NCBI GenBank assembly: GCA_902766015.1 | Contig: CACXCC010000137.1 | Location: 1-49,179, forward strand | DNA from: an uncultured Veillonellaceae bacterium | GTDB taxonomy: Bacteria; Bacillota; Negativicutes; Selenomonadales; Selenomonadaceae | Length of the DNA: 49,179 nucleotides | Direction of reading: 5' to 3' | Program-made: the position numbers and the translations under genes | Shown: positions 17,015 to 25,261 of the stretch, piece by piece | Layout of the letters: every line of letters begins with the position of its first letter | How positions within the stretch are numbered: the stretch's first letter is position 1 | The notes under the pieces: model-generated | Databases searched by the model: none | What the model was told of the DNA's origin: nothing | What the model saw: only the letters and a program-made list of their open reading frames with translations

Positions 17015-17767
17015 ATGAGCGAAAAACTGTTAGAAGTCACCGACCTCCATGCCGGTGTCGAAGGTAAGGAAATCTTAAAAGGACTGAGCCTCAGCGTCGG
17101 CAAAGGTGAAGTCCATGTCATCCTCGGACCGAACGGTTCAGGTAAATCGACCCTCATGAACGTCATCATGGGTCATCCGAAATACGAAGTCACGAGCGGC
17201 AGCATCAGCTTCGAAGGTGAAGACCTTCTCGGCCTCAAAACGTATGAGCGTGCACGCAAAGGCCTCTTCCTGTCGTTCCAGAACCCGGAAGAAATCCCCG
17301 GCATCACCGTCGAAAACATGATCCGTACGTCCAAACAGATGATCACGGGCGAACGCGTCAAACTCATCCCGTTCCGCAAAGAACTTAAAGCCATGATGGC
17401 CGAATTGCAGATCAAACCGGAATACGCGGGCCGTTACCTCAACGTCGGCTTCTCCGGCGGCGAGAAAAAACGCAACGAAATCCTCCAGCTCCTCATGCTG
17501 AACCCGAAACTTGCACTCCTTGACGAGACAGATTCCGGACTTGACGTCGACGCCGTCCGCGTCGTCTCCGAAGGCGTTGCCAAATTCCACAACGAAAACA
17601 ACTCCTGCCTCATCATCACGCACAATACGCGTATCCTCGAAGACCTCAACGTCGACCGCGTTCACGTCCTCATGGGCGGACGCATCGTCGAAGAGGGCGG
17701 CCCGGAACTCGTCAACGAGATCAACGAAAACGGCTTTGCCCGCATCCTCGAAGCACAGGCAAAGTGA
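17015..17767 (+). CDS. sufC: Fe-S cluster assembly ATPase SufC
   Basis: A 250-residue ABC-type ATPase that powers the SufBCD scaffold. Walker A is GPNGSGKS (38-45). The SufC-type signature region FSGGEKKRNE and Walker B LALLDETDSGLD are present, and no membrane domain is attached. The ATG at 17015 follows AAGGAG. It is the first gene of sufC-sufB-sufD-sufS-sufU, the usual Firmicutes order without sufA or sufE. The operon builds [Fe-S] clusters in the cytoplasm. Confidence 0.97.
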   Translation: MSEKLLEVTDLHAGVEGKEILKGLSLSVGKGEVHVILGPNGSGKSTLMNVIMGHPKYEVTSGSISFEGEDLLGLKTYERARKGLFLSFQNPEEIPGITVENMIRTSKQMITGERVKLIPFRKELKAMMAELQIKPEYAGRYLNVGFSGGEKKRNEILQLLMLNPKLALLDETDSGLDVDAVRVVSEGVAKFHNENNSCLIITHNTRILEDLNVDRVHVLMGGRIVEEGGPELVNEINENGFARILEAQAK

Positions 17768-17777
17768 GGTGCTGACG

Positions 17778-19238
17778 ATGGATAAAAAAGAACAGGAAGC
17801 CTTTGCTCACAAGGAAGAGCTTCGTCAGGAGTTTAAGAAAAAGACATACATCGAGGACATCGAGCGTACGATTTATGACGTCAAAGACGCCGACAACTCG
17901 ATCTATAAAACACAGGAAGGCCTCACCGAAGAAGTCGTCCGCGATATTTCCGCGCGCAAGCATGACCCGCAGTGGATGCTTGATTTCCGCCTCAAATCGC
18001 TTGCGATTTACAATTCAATGGCACTGCCGACGTGGGGACCGAGCCTCGACGACCTCGACATGGACAACATCATCACGTATGTCCAGCCGAACGCCAAGAT
18101 GACGGGCAACTGGAAAGAAGTGCCGGAAGACATCAAAAACACGTTTGACCGTCTCGGCATCCCGGAAGCCGAACAGAAAGAATCCCTCGCCGGTGTCGGC
18201 GCGCAGTACGATTCCGAAGTCGTTTACCATTCCATTCAGGAAAGCCTCGTCAAACAGGGCGTCGTTTACACGGATATGGAAACGGCGATCCGCGATTACG
18301 AAGATATCGTCAAAGAATATTTCATGACGCTCGTGCCGCCGAAAGACCATAAATTTGCGGCGTTGCACGGTGCCGTCTGGTCGGGCGGTTCGTTCGTTTA
18401 CGTTCCGGCCGGCGTTCATGTCAAAATTCCTCTGCAGTCGTATTTCCGTCTCAATGCGGCAGGCGCAGGACAATTCGAGCACACGCTCATCATCGTTGAG
18501 CCGGGTGCAAGCCTCCATTTTATCGAAGGCTGCTCTGCTCCGAAATATAACGTCACAAACCTGCATGCCGGCTGCGTCGAACTGTTCGTCAAAGAAGGCG
18601 CGCGCCTGCGTTATTCGACGATCGAAAATTGGTCGCGCAACATGATGAACCTCAACACGAAACGTGCGCTCGTCGAAAAAGACGGCATCATCGAATGGGT
18701 TTCGGGTTCGTTCGGTTCGCATGTTTCCTGCCTCTATCCGTGCAGTATCCTGCACGGCGAAAACGCAAAATGCGAGTTCACGGGTGTCACGTTCGCGGCG
18801 AAAGGTCAGGACCTTGACACGGGGGCAAGCGTCATCATGACGGCACCGCATACGTCCGCCAACATCAACACGCGTACGATTTCCAAAGACGGCGGCAAAG
18901 CCACGTACCGCAGTGCCGTCAAAGTCACGCGCCGCGCGCCGGATGCAAAATGCTCCGTCAACTGCGAATCCCTGATGCTTGACAACAAATCCCGCAGTGA
19001 CACGCTGCCGGTTATGGATATCGAGGGCGACCGCGCCGATATCGGGCATGAGGCAAAAATCGGCCGCATCAGCGATGAGGCGATTTTCTACCTCACGAGC
19101 CGCGGTATCGACGAAGATGAAGCGCGCGCGATGATTGTCCGCGGTTTCGTCGAACCGATCGCCAAGGAACTGCCGCTCGAGTACGCCGTCGAGATGAACA
19201 ATCTCGTCAATATCGAACTCGAAGGTACGATGGGATAA
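17778..19238 (+). CDS. sufB: Fe-S cluster assembly scaffold SufB
   Basis: A 486-residue scaffold subunit on which the cluster is built with SufC and SufD. Typical segments are HAAVWSGGSFVYVPAGV-like (seen as LHGAVWSGGSFVYVPAG), INTRTISKDGG and EMNNLVNIELEGTMG at the C-terminus. The ATG at 17778 lies 10 bases after the sufC stop behind GAGGTG; a much longer open frame upstream overlaps sufC and is not coding. Slightly longer than common SufB because of a charged N-terminal stretch. Confidence 0.97.
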   Translation: MDKKEQEAFAHKEELRQEFKKKTYIEDIERTIYDVKDADNSIYKTQEGLTEEVVRDISARKHDPQWMLDFRLKSLAIYNSMALPTWGPSLDDLDMDNIITYVQPNAKMTGNWKEVPEDIKNTFDRLGIPEAEQKESLAGVGAQYDSEVVYHSIQESLVKQGVVYTDMETAIRDYEDIVKEYFMTLVPPKDHKFAALHGAVWSGGSFVYVPAGVHVKIPLQSYFRLNAAGAGQFEHTLIIVEPGASLHFIEGCSAPKYNVTNLHAGCVELFVKEGARLRYSTIENWSRNMMNLNTKRALVEKDGIIEWVSGSFGSHVSCLYPCSILHGENAKCEFTGVTFAAKGQDLDTGASVIMTAPHTSANINTRTISKDGGKATYRSAVKVTRRAPDAKCSVNCESLMLDNKSRSDTLPVMDIEGDRADIGHEAKIGRISDEAIFYLTSRGIDEDEARAMIVRGFVEPIAKELPLEYAVEMNNLVNIELEGTMG

Positions 19239-19250
19239 GGAGGCATGAAG

Positions 19251-20093
19251 ATGAATAATGACTTAACCGTATTCAGCCGGATCCCGATGCGTACCTGGCG
19301 CTGGCTCGGCGTCAACGAAGCCCGTGTCGCGGGACCGATTCCGGAAAAACAGGAAAATGAAAGCCTGCTCGTCGAAGCCGGGAAAACGGAAGAATATATT
19401 TTGACGCGCCGCGCAGGCGCACAGCAGAACGTGGACATCCGCATCGAGGACGGAGCGAAACTCCATCTCGTCAACATCCAGCTCGTGCCGACGGACGAAA
19501 CGGCGACGAGCCGTGTCAAAGTCACGGTCGGCAAAGACGCCGAATTCCGCTACACGGTCGTTGAAGCCGGCGCTTCGCAGGCGATGAGTGAACTTGACGT
19601 CAACCTCGCCGGCAATGACAGCAAGGCTGACATTTGGGGGCTCTATTTCAGCGACGGCAGCCGTAAAGTTGACCTGAACTACACGATTCGTCAGGCGGGA
19701 CGCCGCACGGATGCGAATATGCAGGTCCGCGGTGCCATGCTTGACACGAGCGAAAAGATTTTCCGCGGTACGCTTGACTTCATCGAGGGGGCGAAAGGCT
19801 CCGTCGGCCGCGAAAACGAGGAAGTCATCCTGCTTTCGCCGGGCGTACGCAACCGCAGCGTACCGATCATGCTGTCGCATGAAGATGACGTTGACGGTCA
19901 TCATGCCGTCAGTGTCGGACGTATGGACGAGGACAAATTGTTTTATTTGATGAGCCGCGGCCTCGATCTGCCGAATGCACAGCGTCTCATCGTCGAAGCT
20001 TCGTTCAATCCGGTCCTCGACCGCATCCCGGATGAAGCACTGAAACAGGAAGTTGACGAATACCTTCAGGGGAGGCTGGCAAATCATGAGTGA
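19251..20093 (+). CDS. sufD: Fe-S cluster assembly protein SufD
   Basis: A 280-residue, relatively short member of the SufB/SufD family with the typical beta-helix core (AEFRYTVVEAGASQ) and C-terminal MSRGLDLPNAQRLIVEASFNPVLDRIPDEAL-type ending (quoted only in part here: RGLDLPNAQRLIVEASF). GGAGG sits 7 bases before the ATG at 19251; the ATG at 19245 is too close to it. It pairs with SufB and SufC in the scaffold. Its end overlaps the sufS start by 8 bases, indicating coupling. Confidence 0.92.
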   Translation: MNNDLTVFSRIPMRTWRWLGVNEARVAGPIPEKQENESLLVEAGKTEEYILTRRAGAQQNVDIRIEDGAKLHLVNIQLVPTDETATSRVKVTVGKDAEFRYTVVEAGASQAMSELDVNLAGNDSKADIWGLYFSDGSRKVDLNYTIRQAGRRTDANMQVRGAMLDTSEKIFRGTLDFIEGAKGSVGRENEEVILLSPGVRNRSVPIMLSHEDDVDGHHAVSVGRMDEDKLFYLMSRGLDLPNAQRLIVEASFNPVLDRIPDEALKQEVDEYLQGRLANHE

Positions 20094-21324
20094 TGCACAG
20101 GAATTCCGCCGCGATTTTCCGCTGCTCCATACGAAAATGAACGGACAGCAGATCGCGTATCTCGATAACGGCGCAACGACGCAGAAACCGGAACAGGTGA
20201 TCCGTTCCCTCTGCACCTATTACGGCGGCTGCAACGCTAATCCGCACCGCGGCGCGTATGCGCTGTCGGTTGAGGCCACCGATATTTACGAAAACTCCCG
20301 CGCGCGCGTACAGAAGTTCATCAACGCGAAACGCCCGGAGGAGATTCTCTTTACGAAAAACGCGACGGAGGCGCTGAACCTCGTCGCTTACAGTTACGGC
20401 CTGACAAATGTCAACGCGGGTGACGAAATTGTCATCACGGTCGCCGAACACCACAGCAATCTCGTGCCGTGGCAGTATGTTGCAAAAGCCAAGGGCGCAA
20501 CGCTGAAGTACATCTATCTCGAAGATGATGCGAACCTTTCGGACGAAGACATCGAGACGAAGATCACGGAGAAAACGAAAGTTGTCGCCGTGACGCAGGT
20601 GTCAAATGTCCTCGGCCTCAAAAATGACGTCAAAAAAGTCGTCAAAAAAGCACACAGCGTCGGTGCGGTCTGCGTCGTTGACGGTTCGCAGAGCGTCGCG
20701 CATATGAAAGTTGACGTTCAGGATCTGGACGCGGATTTCTTCGCCTTTTCGGGTCATAAGATGCTGTCCCCGATGGGTATCGGCGTCCTCTACGGGAAAT
20801 ATGAGATTCTCGACAAGATGCCGCCGTTCCTCATGGGCGGTGATATGATCGAGTATGTCCATGAACAGGACACGACGTTTGCGGAACTGCCGGCAAAATT
20901 CGAAGCCGGTACGCAGAATGTCGGCGGTGCCGCCGGGCTTGCCGCGGCGATCGATTATCTCGAGTCGATTACGTTTGACCGCATTGAGGCGATCGAAAAA
21001 GAACTCGTTGACTATGCGATTCCGCAGCTCAAGGAACTGCCGTATATCGAACTGTACGGCTGTGATTCGACGCGAGACAATAAGACGGGTATCATTACGT
21101 TTAATGTCAAGGACGTTCATCCGCATGATGTCGCGACAATTCTTGACAGTTACGGTGTCGCGGTCCGCGCGGGTCATCACTGCGCCCAGCCGCTCATGGA
21201 GTATCTCGGTCAGAACGCGACGTGCCGCGCCAGTTTCTATCTTTACAATACGAAGGAAGACGTCGACCGCTGGATTGACGCGCTGAAGAAAGTCAGGGGG
21301 GTTCTCGGGTATGGCACTGTCTGA
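20086..21324 (+). CDS. sufS: Cysteine desulfurase SufS
   Basis: A 412-residue group II PLP cysteine desulfurase that supplies sulfur as a persulfide. The PLP lysine lies in FSGHKMLSP (Lys225) and the active cysteine in RAGHHCAQP (Cys366). The start ATG at 20086 overlaps the sufD end and follows GGGGAGG. The gene overlaps sufU by 14 bases; SufU is the partner that accepts sulfur from SufS. Confidence 0.97.
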   Translation: MSDAQEFRRDFPLLHTKMNGQQIAYLDNGATTQKPEQVIRSLCTYYGGCNANPHRGAYALSVEATDIYENSRARVQKFINAKRPEEILFTKNATEALNLVAYSYGLTNVNAGDEIVITVAEHHSNLVPWQYVAKAKGATLKYIYLEDDANLSDEDIETKITEKTKVVAVTQVSNVLGLKNDVKKVVKKAHSVGAVCVVDGSQSVAHMKVDVQDLDADFFAFSGHKMLSPMGIGVLYGKYEILDKMPPFLMGGDMIEYVHEQDTTFAELPAKFEAGTQNVGGAAGLAAAIDYLESITFDRIEAIEKELVDYAIPQLKELPYIELYGCDSTRDNKTGIITFNVKDVHPHDVATILDSYGVAVRAGHHCAQPLMEYLGQNATCRASFYLYNTKEDVDRWIDALKKVRGVLGYGTV

Positions 21325-21754
21325 TATTTATACGGAAGTCATCGGCGAGCACAGCCGCGATCCGGAAAATAAGCGTCATTTGCCGCATGCGACGTGCGCG
21401 CTGCGCGGCCATAACCCGAGCTGCGGCGATGAGATTACGCTGGAGCTCGAGATTGAAGACGGCAAGGTCAAGGATGCGTCGTTTACGGGTGTCGGCTGTG
21501 CGATTTCGCAGGCGAGCACGGATATTATGATTGACTTGATCCGCGGCCGCGAGGTCAAGGAAGCGAAGCATTTGGCGCAGCTCTTTATCGGGATGATTAA
21601 GGGCGAGGTGACGGATGAGTCGGAGCTCGAGGAGCTTGATGAGGCCTTGGCGCTCAAAGGTGTTGCGCATATGCCGGCACGCGTGAAGTGTGCCGTGCTC
21701 GCGTGGCATACGCTCGATCATGCGCTGGAGGATGACGGGTCGCAGAAAAAATGA
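21311..21754 (+). CDS. sufU: Zinc-dependent sulfurtransferase SufU
   Basis: A 147-residue IscU-fold protein. Zinc ligand candidates are Cys in NPSCGD, Cys in GVGCAISQAS and Cys in RVKCAVLAW, plus the Asp of NPSCGD. The insertion between the second and third cysteines typical of SufU rather than IscU is present. It accepts persulfide from SufS and hands it to SufBCD. The ATG overlaps sufS and follows AGGGGGG. It is the last gene of the suf operon; nested-hairpin copy D follows. Confidence 0.95.
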   Translation: MALSDIYTEVIGEHSRDPENKRHLPHATCALRGHNPSCGDEITLELEIEDGKVKDASFTGVGCAISQASTDIMIDLIRGREVKEAKHLAQLFIGMIKGEVTDESELEELDEALALKGVAHMPARVKCAVLAWHTLDHALEDDGSQKK

Positions 21755-21817
21755 TGTCAGCTTAACGAGGCGGGATCGCGGTGCGCTTCCCGATACTTGA
21801 TTGATTTACGTCGAGAC

Positions 21818-21990
21818 GGCAGGGGACGATCGCCCTTCCTTCCGACACTGCGGCTACAAAAATTGCACTTTCGCTTAATTTAGTCGCCTGTTTCAAAACG
21901 CTACGCTTAAAAGAAACAGGCTCCAGGCGAAAGTGCAATTTTTTCTTAACGCCCTTTGCAGCAAGTCAGTCAGGTCGATCGTCTCCTGCC
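21818..21990. repeat. Nested-hairpin element, copy D
   Basis: The outer arms 21818-21835 and 21973-21990 match at 16 of 18, with one further G-T pair. The middle arms 21858-21874 and 21927-21943 are perfect over 17. The inner arms are GCCTGTTTC (21886-21894) and GAAACAGGC (21913-21921), with loop AAAACGCTACGCTTAAAA. The orientation is that of copy A. CTGCGGCT and TTAACGCC...GCAGCA flank the middle stem as in copy A. It fills the 357-base gap after sufU, which otherwise holds only the terminator at 22059. Confidence 0.85.
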
Positions 21991-22058
21991 TCACGTATCG
22001 TTTACGGCATACGGAACGTTCCTGCGATCCCTTACGTTTGTTTGACTTGACATGAAGA

Positions 22059-22102
22059 AAGCCACGGTTTGTCGGATTTGTCCGATGCGCCGTGGCTTTT
22101 TT
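22059..22102 (+). terminator. Hairpin terminator between sufU and the convergent antiporter gene
   Basis: AAGCCACGG (22059-22067) pairs with CCGTGGCTT (22090-22098), followed by TTTT on the plus strand. The minus side has a weaker T-rich tract, so it may serve both genes. Confidence 0.75.
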
Positions 22103-22111
22103 GATGTCGAT

Positions 22112-23392
22112 TTATTTTTTTAGTTTCCAGCCGAGGAGGGGTTGGAGGTAGAGGTAGCACGCGCAGAGGATGGCGGTTGACGGCGCTTCGATCGTGGCGA
22201 GCGGGACGGAGCAGGCGATGGACCACGGGATCAGGGCGGCGATGACGATGGTGGTGTTTTCGATGCCGATCATCATTTGACGGTTGTCGGGGATGATTTC
22301 GTGGCAGAGCTGTTGTGTGAGGATGGAGGAAAGGGTTTGGTTGCAGGTGACCATGGCGGTGCAGGATGCAACGGTGATGAGGGAGAGGCGGCGTGAGGCG
22401 ATTGCGGCGAGTCGGGCGACGGCGGCGCGGACTTGTTCGAGAAGATCGGTTTTTTGCAGGATTTCGGCGTAGGAGCAGGAAATCGCGACGGTGAAGCCGG
22501 GGAGGATCATGGAGGTGATGCCGCCGCCGTTCATCATGCGCGCGATGGCGGGATCGGGCGATTCGTAGCCTGTGAGCAGCATGGGGAGAAGTGTCAGAGG
22601 ATCCATATGTTGGATGATGATGCAGAGAAGGAGTGCAAGGATGAGGCTTGTTTCCATGGTCAAACGGACGTCAATGCGCAAAAGCGGCATGATGATGACG
22701 GCAGCAGCCGGGAGAAGCAGAATTGGCGTCAATGTATAACTATTACGGAAAAGAGAAGCCGTATCCGCGGGCGCGCCGGATGCGCCGGTGAAAAAGCCGA
22801 GAACGCCGTAGATGAAGGCGGTGAGACAAAACGGCAGAACGGCCGTTTTTGCCATGATGCGCAGGTTGTCGTAGAATTCCGTTTTCGTGATCGATGCGAC
22901 GACGAGAGCACTGGTCGAAAGCGGCGAGCAGCGGTCGCCGACGTAAATGCCGCTGAGAACGGCGCCGCCCGTGATGACGGGACTGATTCCCATGACATTT
23001 CCCATGGACATGCAAATGACGCCCATTGTCGCGACGGTGCCGAACGACGTACCGATGAGGAGAGACAGACCGGCATTGAGGAGAAACGCGGCGAGCGGAA
23101 AGATTTCCGGGCGGATGACAACACCGGCGAGAGAGACGATGTACGGAATCGTCCCGCTTGCGCGCCAGGAAGCCGTGAGCATACCGATGAGGACAAAGAC
23201 GATGAGCACGGTGCGGACGGAGAGAATTCCGTCTTTTGTCAATTGCAGCAGTTCGCGGACAGACAAGCCGTAACGCCTGCCGTAGAGAAAGAACAGCGCA
23301 TAGCCGAAGAGAAGTGCCGCGATCAGGGGAAGCCCTGCGGAAAGACAGAATATGAGTCCCGCGATAAATAAAGTGAGTGTAAGCAGTGCCAA
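22112..23392 (-). CDS. NhaC-family Na+/H+ antiporter
   Basis: A strongly hydrophobic protein with about 11-12 membrane segments. NhaC-family hallmarks are GTSFGTVATMGV and GAVLSGIYVGDRCSPLSTS. Members exchange sodium and protons or exchange organic acid pairs such as malate and lactate; the substrate cannot be told from sequence. I favour the TTG at 23392, because AGAGGA lies 6 bases upstream and a TACAAT -10 (23439-23444, minus strand) overlaps the alternative ATG at 23440. A start at 23440 would add 16 residues. It is convergent with the suf operon. Confidence 0.85.
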   Translation of the reverse strand: MALLTLTLFIAGLIFCLSAGLPLIAALLFGYALFFLYGRRYGLSVRELLQLTKDGILSVRTVLIVFVLIGMLTASWRASGTIPYIVSLAGVVIRPEIFPLAAFLLNAGLSLLIGTSFGTVATMGVICMSMGNVMGISPVITGGAVLSGIYVGDRCSPLSTSALVVASITKTEFYDNLRIMAKTAVLPFCLTAFIYGVLGFFTGASGAPADTASLFRNSYTLTPILLLPAAAVIIMPLLRIDVRLTMETSLILALLLCIIIQHMDPLTLLPMLLTGYESPDPAIARMMNGGGITSMILPGFTVAISCSYAEILQKTDLLEQVRAAVARLAAIASRRLSLITVASCTAMVTCNQTLSSILTQQLCHEIIPDNRQMMIGIENTTIVIAALIPWSIACSVPLATIEAPSTAILCACYLYLQPLLGWKLKK

Positions 23393-23526
23393 GGGAAGTC
23401 CTCTTTTCCGATTCAAGTTTGTATCGTGCGAATATCTCATTGTAACACGAATAACGTCGTTTGACACAGAACCGGATGGTTTTTATTCGGTTGACGTCAA
23501 AAGGCCGGGATAGACGAGATCAATTG

Positions 23527-23554
23527 TTGGCAGACGGCGTATTTCCTGTATAAT
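23527..23554 (+). promoter_or_regulatory. Promoter of the lysine methylase gene
   Basis: TTGGCA (23527-23532) and TATAAT (23549-23554) with a 16-base spacer, about 40 bases before the start codon. Confidence 0.65.
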
Positions 23555-23594
23555 AGTAGACGGGGCTGCTGATTTTGCCAAAGGAGAGATACAC

Positions 23595-24521
23595 ATGGAT
23601 GTGATCATTCCGGATTTTTATGGAAATTTCGTCTGCAAAGCGGACCAATGTCGTCATACGTGCTGTGCCGGCTGGGAAATCGATGTGGATGTACCGACGC
23701 TGGCGCGGTACGAACAGACGTCGGGCGCACTCGGCGTGGAGCTGCGCAACAATCTTGTTCATGATGATGATGTCTGGCATTTTCGTCTGCGCGAAAACGG
23801 ACGCTGCCCGTTTCTACGGGATAACGGGCTGTGTTATCTGATCGGTGAAAAGGGGGAGAATTTTCTCACGGAGATCTGCCGCCGTCATCCGCGTTTTTAT
23901 ACGAAGGTCAACGGGATGACGCTCGCCGGGGTCGGACTTTCCTGTGAAAAGACGGTTGAGTTGCTGCTGGCGTCTGATAAGTCGCTGCAGTTTGTTTCCC
24001 GTAAACGGAAGACGCCGGCACCGTCGGTCGAAGAAGTCATGTCTTCGGCTTCCGCCGTTATTGCCGCGTTGGCTTCTGTGAACGCGCCAATGACGCTTGC
24101 CGAATTGACGTCAAAACTCCGGATTCCGTTTTCGGCGCGGGAACTGTCCTTTGTCCCCGATGCCGATGCGGAAGCCGCGTCGTTTGCGTTTGACTGTCAT
24201 GCGGCGTTGCGTCCGATTGACGCGGAATGGGAGGATTATCTCGCGCATTTGCAGGATCGGCTTACCAATCTGCCGCCTGACTGGACTGAGGCTCTGCCGG
24301 AAGGACTTTTCCGGCGTATTTATGATTATATTCTTTACCGCGCGCTCGAGCGCGTTGACACGGACGGCGCGGAATCGGTTGCCGCTTATGCGCAGATCGG
24401 TGCGGAGTTTATCGCCGCTGCGGCACGTATTACGGGCGATCTCCCCGATGCGGTACGCCGCTGGTCCGCGGAGGTCGAATATTGTCCGGAGAATGTCGAT
24501 TTGCTGTTGACGCTCGCGTGA
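23595..24521 (+). CDS. FliB-type lysine-N-methylase
   Basis: The 308-residue product carries the cysteine pattern of the FliB family: CKADQCRHTCCAGW at residues 14-27, CPFL and GLC near 72-80, and CRRHPR. FliB methylates lysines of flagellin in Salmonella and is thought to bind a metal centre through these cysteines. No flagellar gene lies in this window, so the target could be flagellin encoded elsewhere or another surface protein. The ATG follows AAAGGAGAG. It is a single-gene unit with its own promoter, followed by nested-hairpin copy E. Confidence 0.85.
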   Translation: MDVIIPDFYGNFVCKADQCRHTCCAGWEIDVDVPTLARYEQTSGALGVELRNNLVHDDDVWHFRLRENGRCPFLRDNGLCYLIGEKGENFLTEICRRHPRFYTKVNGMTLAGVGLSCEKTVELLLASDKSLQFVSRKRKTPAPSVEEVMSSASAVIAALASVNAPMTLAELTSKLRIPFSARELSFVPDADAEAASFAFDCHAALRPIDAEWEDYLAHLQDRLTNLPPDWTEALPEGLFRRIYDYILYRALERVDTDGAESVAAYAQIGAEFIAAAARITGDLPDAVRRWSAEVEYCPENVDLLLTLA

Positions 24522-24549
24522 CACGGATTTACGTTGACGTTGACCCGAC

Positions 24550-24726
24550 GGCAGCAGGAATACCGGTCTTCCTTTCATGCTGCAGGCTGATCACCGGACA
24601 GTTTCACTCAATGAAGTCGCCCTGCATCAAACCGCTGCGCTGAAACAATGCAGGGCTCCGGGTGAAACCGTCAGACGATCTGACGCCTGCTGACGCAAAG
24701 TCAGTCAGACCGGTATCCCTGCTGCC
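24550..24726. repeat. Nested-hairpin element, copy E (most diverged)
   Basis: The outer arms 24550-24569 and 24707-24726 match at 19 of 20. The middle arms 24598-24609 and 24660-24671 pair at 10 of 12 plus one G-T pair. The inner arms GCCCTGCAT (24619-24627) and ATGCAGGGC (24648-24656) are perfect. Most stem bases differ from copies A-D, but pairing is kept and the loop (CAAACCGCTGCGCTGAAAC) and the flanking AGTCGC / GCTCCGGG are conserved. The A/T runs of the middle stem are absent here, so this copy is less terminator-like. Confidence 0.8.
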
Positions 24727-24756
24727 TCAGTTAATCGTTGTTAATGTTTTTTGACA

Positions 24757-24790
24757 TAAAAATGCCCCGGCAGTTGAGTCTGTCGAGGCT
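24757..24790 (-). terminator. Terminator of the cysteine-rich peptide gene
   Basis: On the minus strand GCCTCGACAG pairs with CTGCCGGGGC (one mismatch, one G-T pair) and is followed by ATTTTTATG. Confidence 0.65.
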
Positions 24791-24797
24791 TTCTTTG

Positions 24798-25031
24798 TCA
24801 GCATCCGCAGCTGCGGTTGTTCCGTTGCGGTGTGCAGTTTCCGTTATTGTAGCAGTTGTTATCACGCGGGCAGTCACGTCTGCCGCAGTAATTATCCGGT
24901 GTACACTGCTGCGTATAGCGGCAGTTGCTCGGGCAGTCGGAACGGTCATTGACGCTCGCAGTTGCGGCAAAAACCGTGATGGACGAAACGAGCATAAACG
25001 CGGCGAAGACGGCGGCAATTTTCTTTTTCAT
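24798..25031 (-). CDS. Small secreted cysteine-rich protein
   Basis: The 77-residue product starts with a clear signal peptide (MKKKIAAVFAAFMLVSS, cleavage likely after ATA or FAA near residue 22-25). The mature part of about 52 residues has nine cysteines with spacings of 3-6 residues, many Asn and Arg, and ends SCGC. AGAGGTG lies 6 bases before the ATG at 25031. A TATAAT -10 lies at 25076-25081 on the minus strand, and a terminator follows. No family is recognised. The odd cysteine number suggests disulfide-linked dimers, metal binding or a modified peptide. No transporter or modifying enzyme gene is adjacent. Confidence 0.75.
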   Translation of the reverse strand: MKKKIAAVFAAFMLVSSITVFAATASVNDRSDCPSNCRYTQQCTPDNYCGRRDCPRDNNCYNNGNCTPQRNNRSCGC

Positions 25032-25261
25032 GGGTAACACCTCTTTCGGGGACAGATAAACGATTATTATAAATTATTATATCATAATTCAGCGATAAAG
25101 AGTGTGACTGCGGCACCGGGGAGGGAAATTTTACCGGGATTGACATTACGGCATGACGCGGCCGATGGGATTCTTAACTGAGACTGGAAGTCTGCGGTCT
25201 TTTCCGCTATAATCAAAACAAAGAACAGAACCATGTTTGTAAGATATAGGAGATGACCGAT

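Noticed and set aside
22433-23371. Plus-strand 312-codon frame opposite the NhaC-type gene
   Set aside because: The protein is a charged, repetitive chain without family features, while the minus strand encodes a clear membrane transporter.
13245-24726. The repeat copies as a CRISPR array
   Set aside because: Copies are kilobases apart, in both orientations, with no regular spacers and no cas genes.
13245-24726. The repeat copies as REP/BIME elements moved by a TnpA-like (RAYT) enzyme
   Set aside because: Each copy is far larger than a REP, has private outer arms, and no TnpA_REP gene is seen in the window. The only IS605-related gene is a truncated TnpB.
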